NCBI GenBank assembly: GCA_964604915.1
Contig: CAZSAA010000040.1
Span: 1 to 6,069, forward strand
Source: CAZSAA01 sp964604915
GTDB lineage: Bacteria > Patescibacteriota > Patescibacteriia > Patescibacteriales > UBA12465
Direction: 5' to 3'
DNA: 6,069 nt
A model generated the notes under the pieces. That model saw only the letters and a program-made list of their open reading frames with translations. It did not search any database and had not been told where the DNA came from. This document shows positions 5,809-6,069 of the stretch, one piece after another. The translations under genes were made by a program, and so were the position numbers. Numbering within the stretch: position 1 is the stretch's first letter; each line of letters opens with the position of its first letter.

Positions 5809-6069
5809 ATGGAAAACATGGAAATCAAGGAACAGGTGCTAAATACGCATTTGGCCGCAGTCGAGAAACTGTGGCAGGAAAATCAGGACAATGAATTCGT
5901 CCGGAAATTGAGGGAATCGAATCTGGAAGAGGCCATAAAGGCTTTGCCCGGATTCAAAGAGGCTTTCAAGGATCTTCTTGATACGGTTGATTGCTCGGAC
6001 GGACGCGTACTATCTGGGCGCAAGCTCGGCTTAGCCGGTTCCGGCATCCTTCTTGAAGGAGAAGATTGG
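5809..6069 (+). CDS. Unrecognised protein with CxDGR motif, N-terminal part (3' end outside window)
   Basis: The first 87 codons of an open frame run off the window edge. I do not recognise the family with confidence. Residues 1-58 are charged and helical with no signal peptide or membrane segment, so a cytoplasmic protein is likely. Residues 61-82 change character to a compact Gly-rich segment: DCSDGRVLSGRKLGLAGSGI. Cys62-x-Asp64-Gly-Arg66 resembles the metal-ligand Cys and Asp/Arg pair (CxDxR) of beta-class carbonic anhydrases, and the CxDGR form seen in the cadmium carbonic anhydrase of diatoms. The Gly-Ser-Gly that follows could be an active-site loop. The remaining metal ligands (His and a second Cys) would lie beyond the window, so the function stays open. 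The start is set by a strong Shine-Dalgarno. It may be its own transcription unit or the tail of the atp operon. Confidence 0.8.
   Translation, partial: MENMEIKEQVLNTHLAAVEKLWQENQDNEFVRKLRESNLEEAIKALPGFKEAFKDLLDTVDCSDGRVLSGRKLGLAGSGILLEGEDW

Overview
The window is almost entirely an F-type (F1Fo) ATP synthase operon, read left to right on the + strand. The order is canonical: atpB (3' end only), atpE, atpF, atpH, atpA, atpG, atpD, atpC. The start of a further gene follows and runs off the right edge. All eight subunits present (a, c, b, delta, alpha, gamma, beta, epsilon) can be identified from family motifs. No RNA gene, mobile element or CRISPR array is visible. The long reverse-strand open frames are shadows of the atp genes.

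Organism: a bacterium with moderate GC that uses TGA as a normal stop (atpB ends in TGA right after the family-typical C-terminus). This argues against the recoded Gracilibacteria/Absconditabacteria type of code. The weak or absent Shine-Dalgarno sites in the atp genes, the shortened delta subunit and the unfamiliar short-leader gene after atpC would fit a reduced-genome lineage such as Patescibacteria/CPR. That is an inference from style; the window holds no phylogenetic marker that settles it.

Layout: 1-192 is the last 63 codons of subunit a. A 63-nt gap follows, with a perfect TATAAT box and a small hairpin in front of atpE. Subunit c (256-468) is followed by a strong imperfect hairpin (469-513) in a 72-nt gap. 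From atpF onward the genes are packed with gaps of 1 to 15 nt (541-5777). After atpC comes a 31-nt gap containing another TATAAT and the only textbook Shine-Dalgarno sequence in the window, then a partial gene (5809 to the edge) with a Cys-x-Asp-Gly-Arg motif.

How it works together: subunits a and c form the ion channel and rotor ring, b and delta form the peripheral stalk, gamma and epsilon the central stalk, and alpha3beta3 the catalytic head. The most interesting points are these. (1) Gamma has about 27 extra residues, without cysteine, exactly where the chloroplast/cyanobacterial regulatory insert sits. (2) Delta is short and appears to lack middle helices of its N-terminal bundle. (3) The c subunit has most glycines of its helix-1 glycine motif replaced by Ala/Ser. 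(4) atpE is flanked by signals that could make or stabilise a separate c-subunit message. (5) Arginine codon choice differs sharply between alpha/beta and the low-copy stalk subunits. (6) The downstream partial gene carries a carbonic-anhydrase-like CxDGR motif. Nothing seen amounts to a wholly new system.
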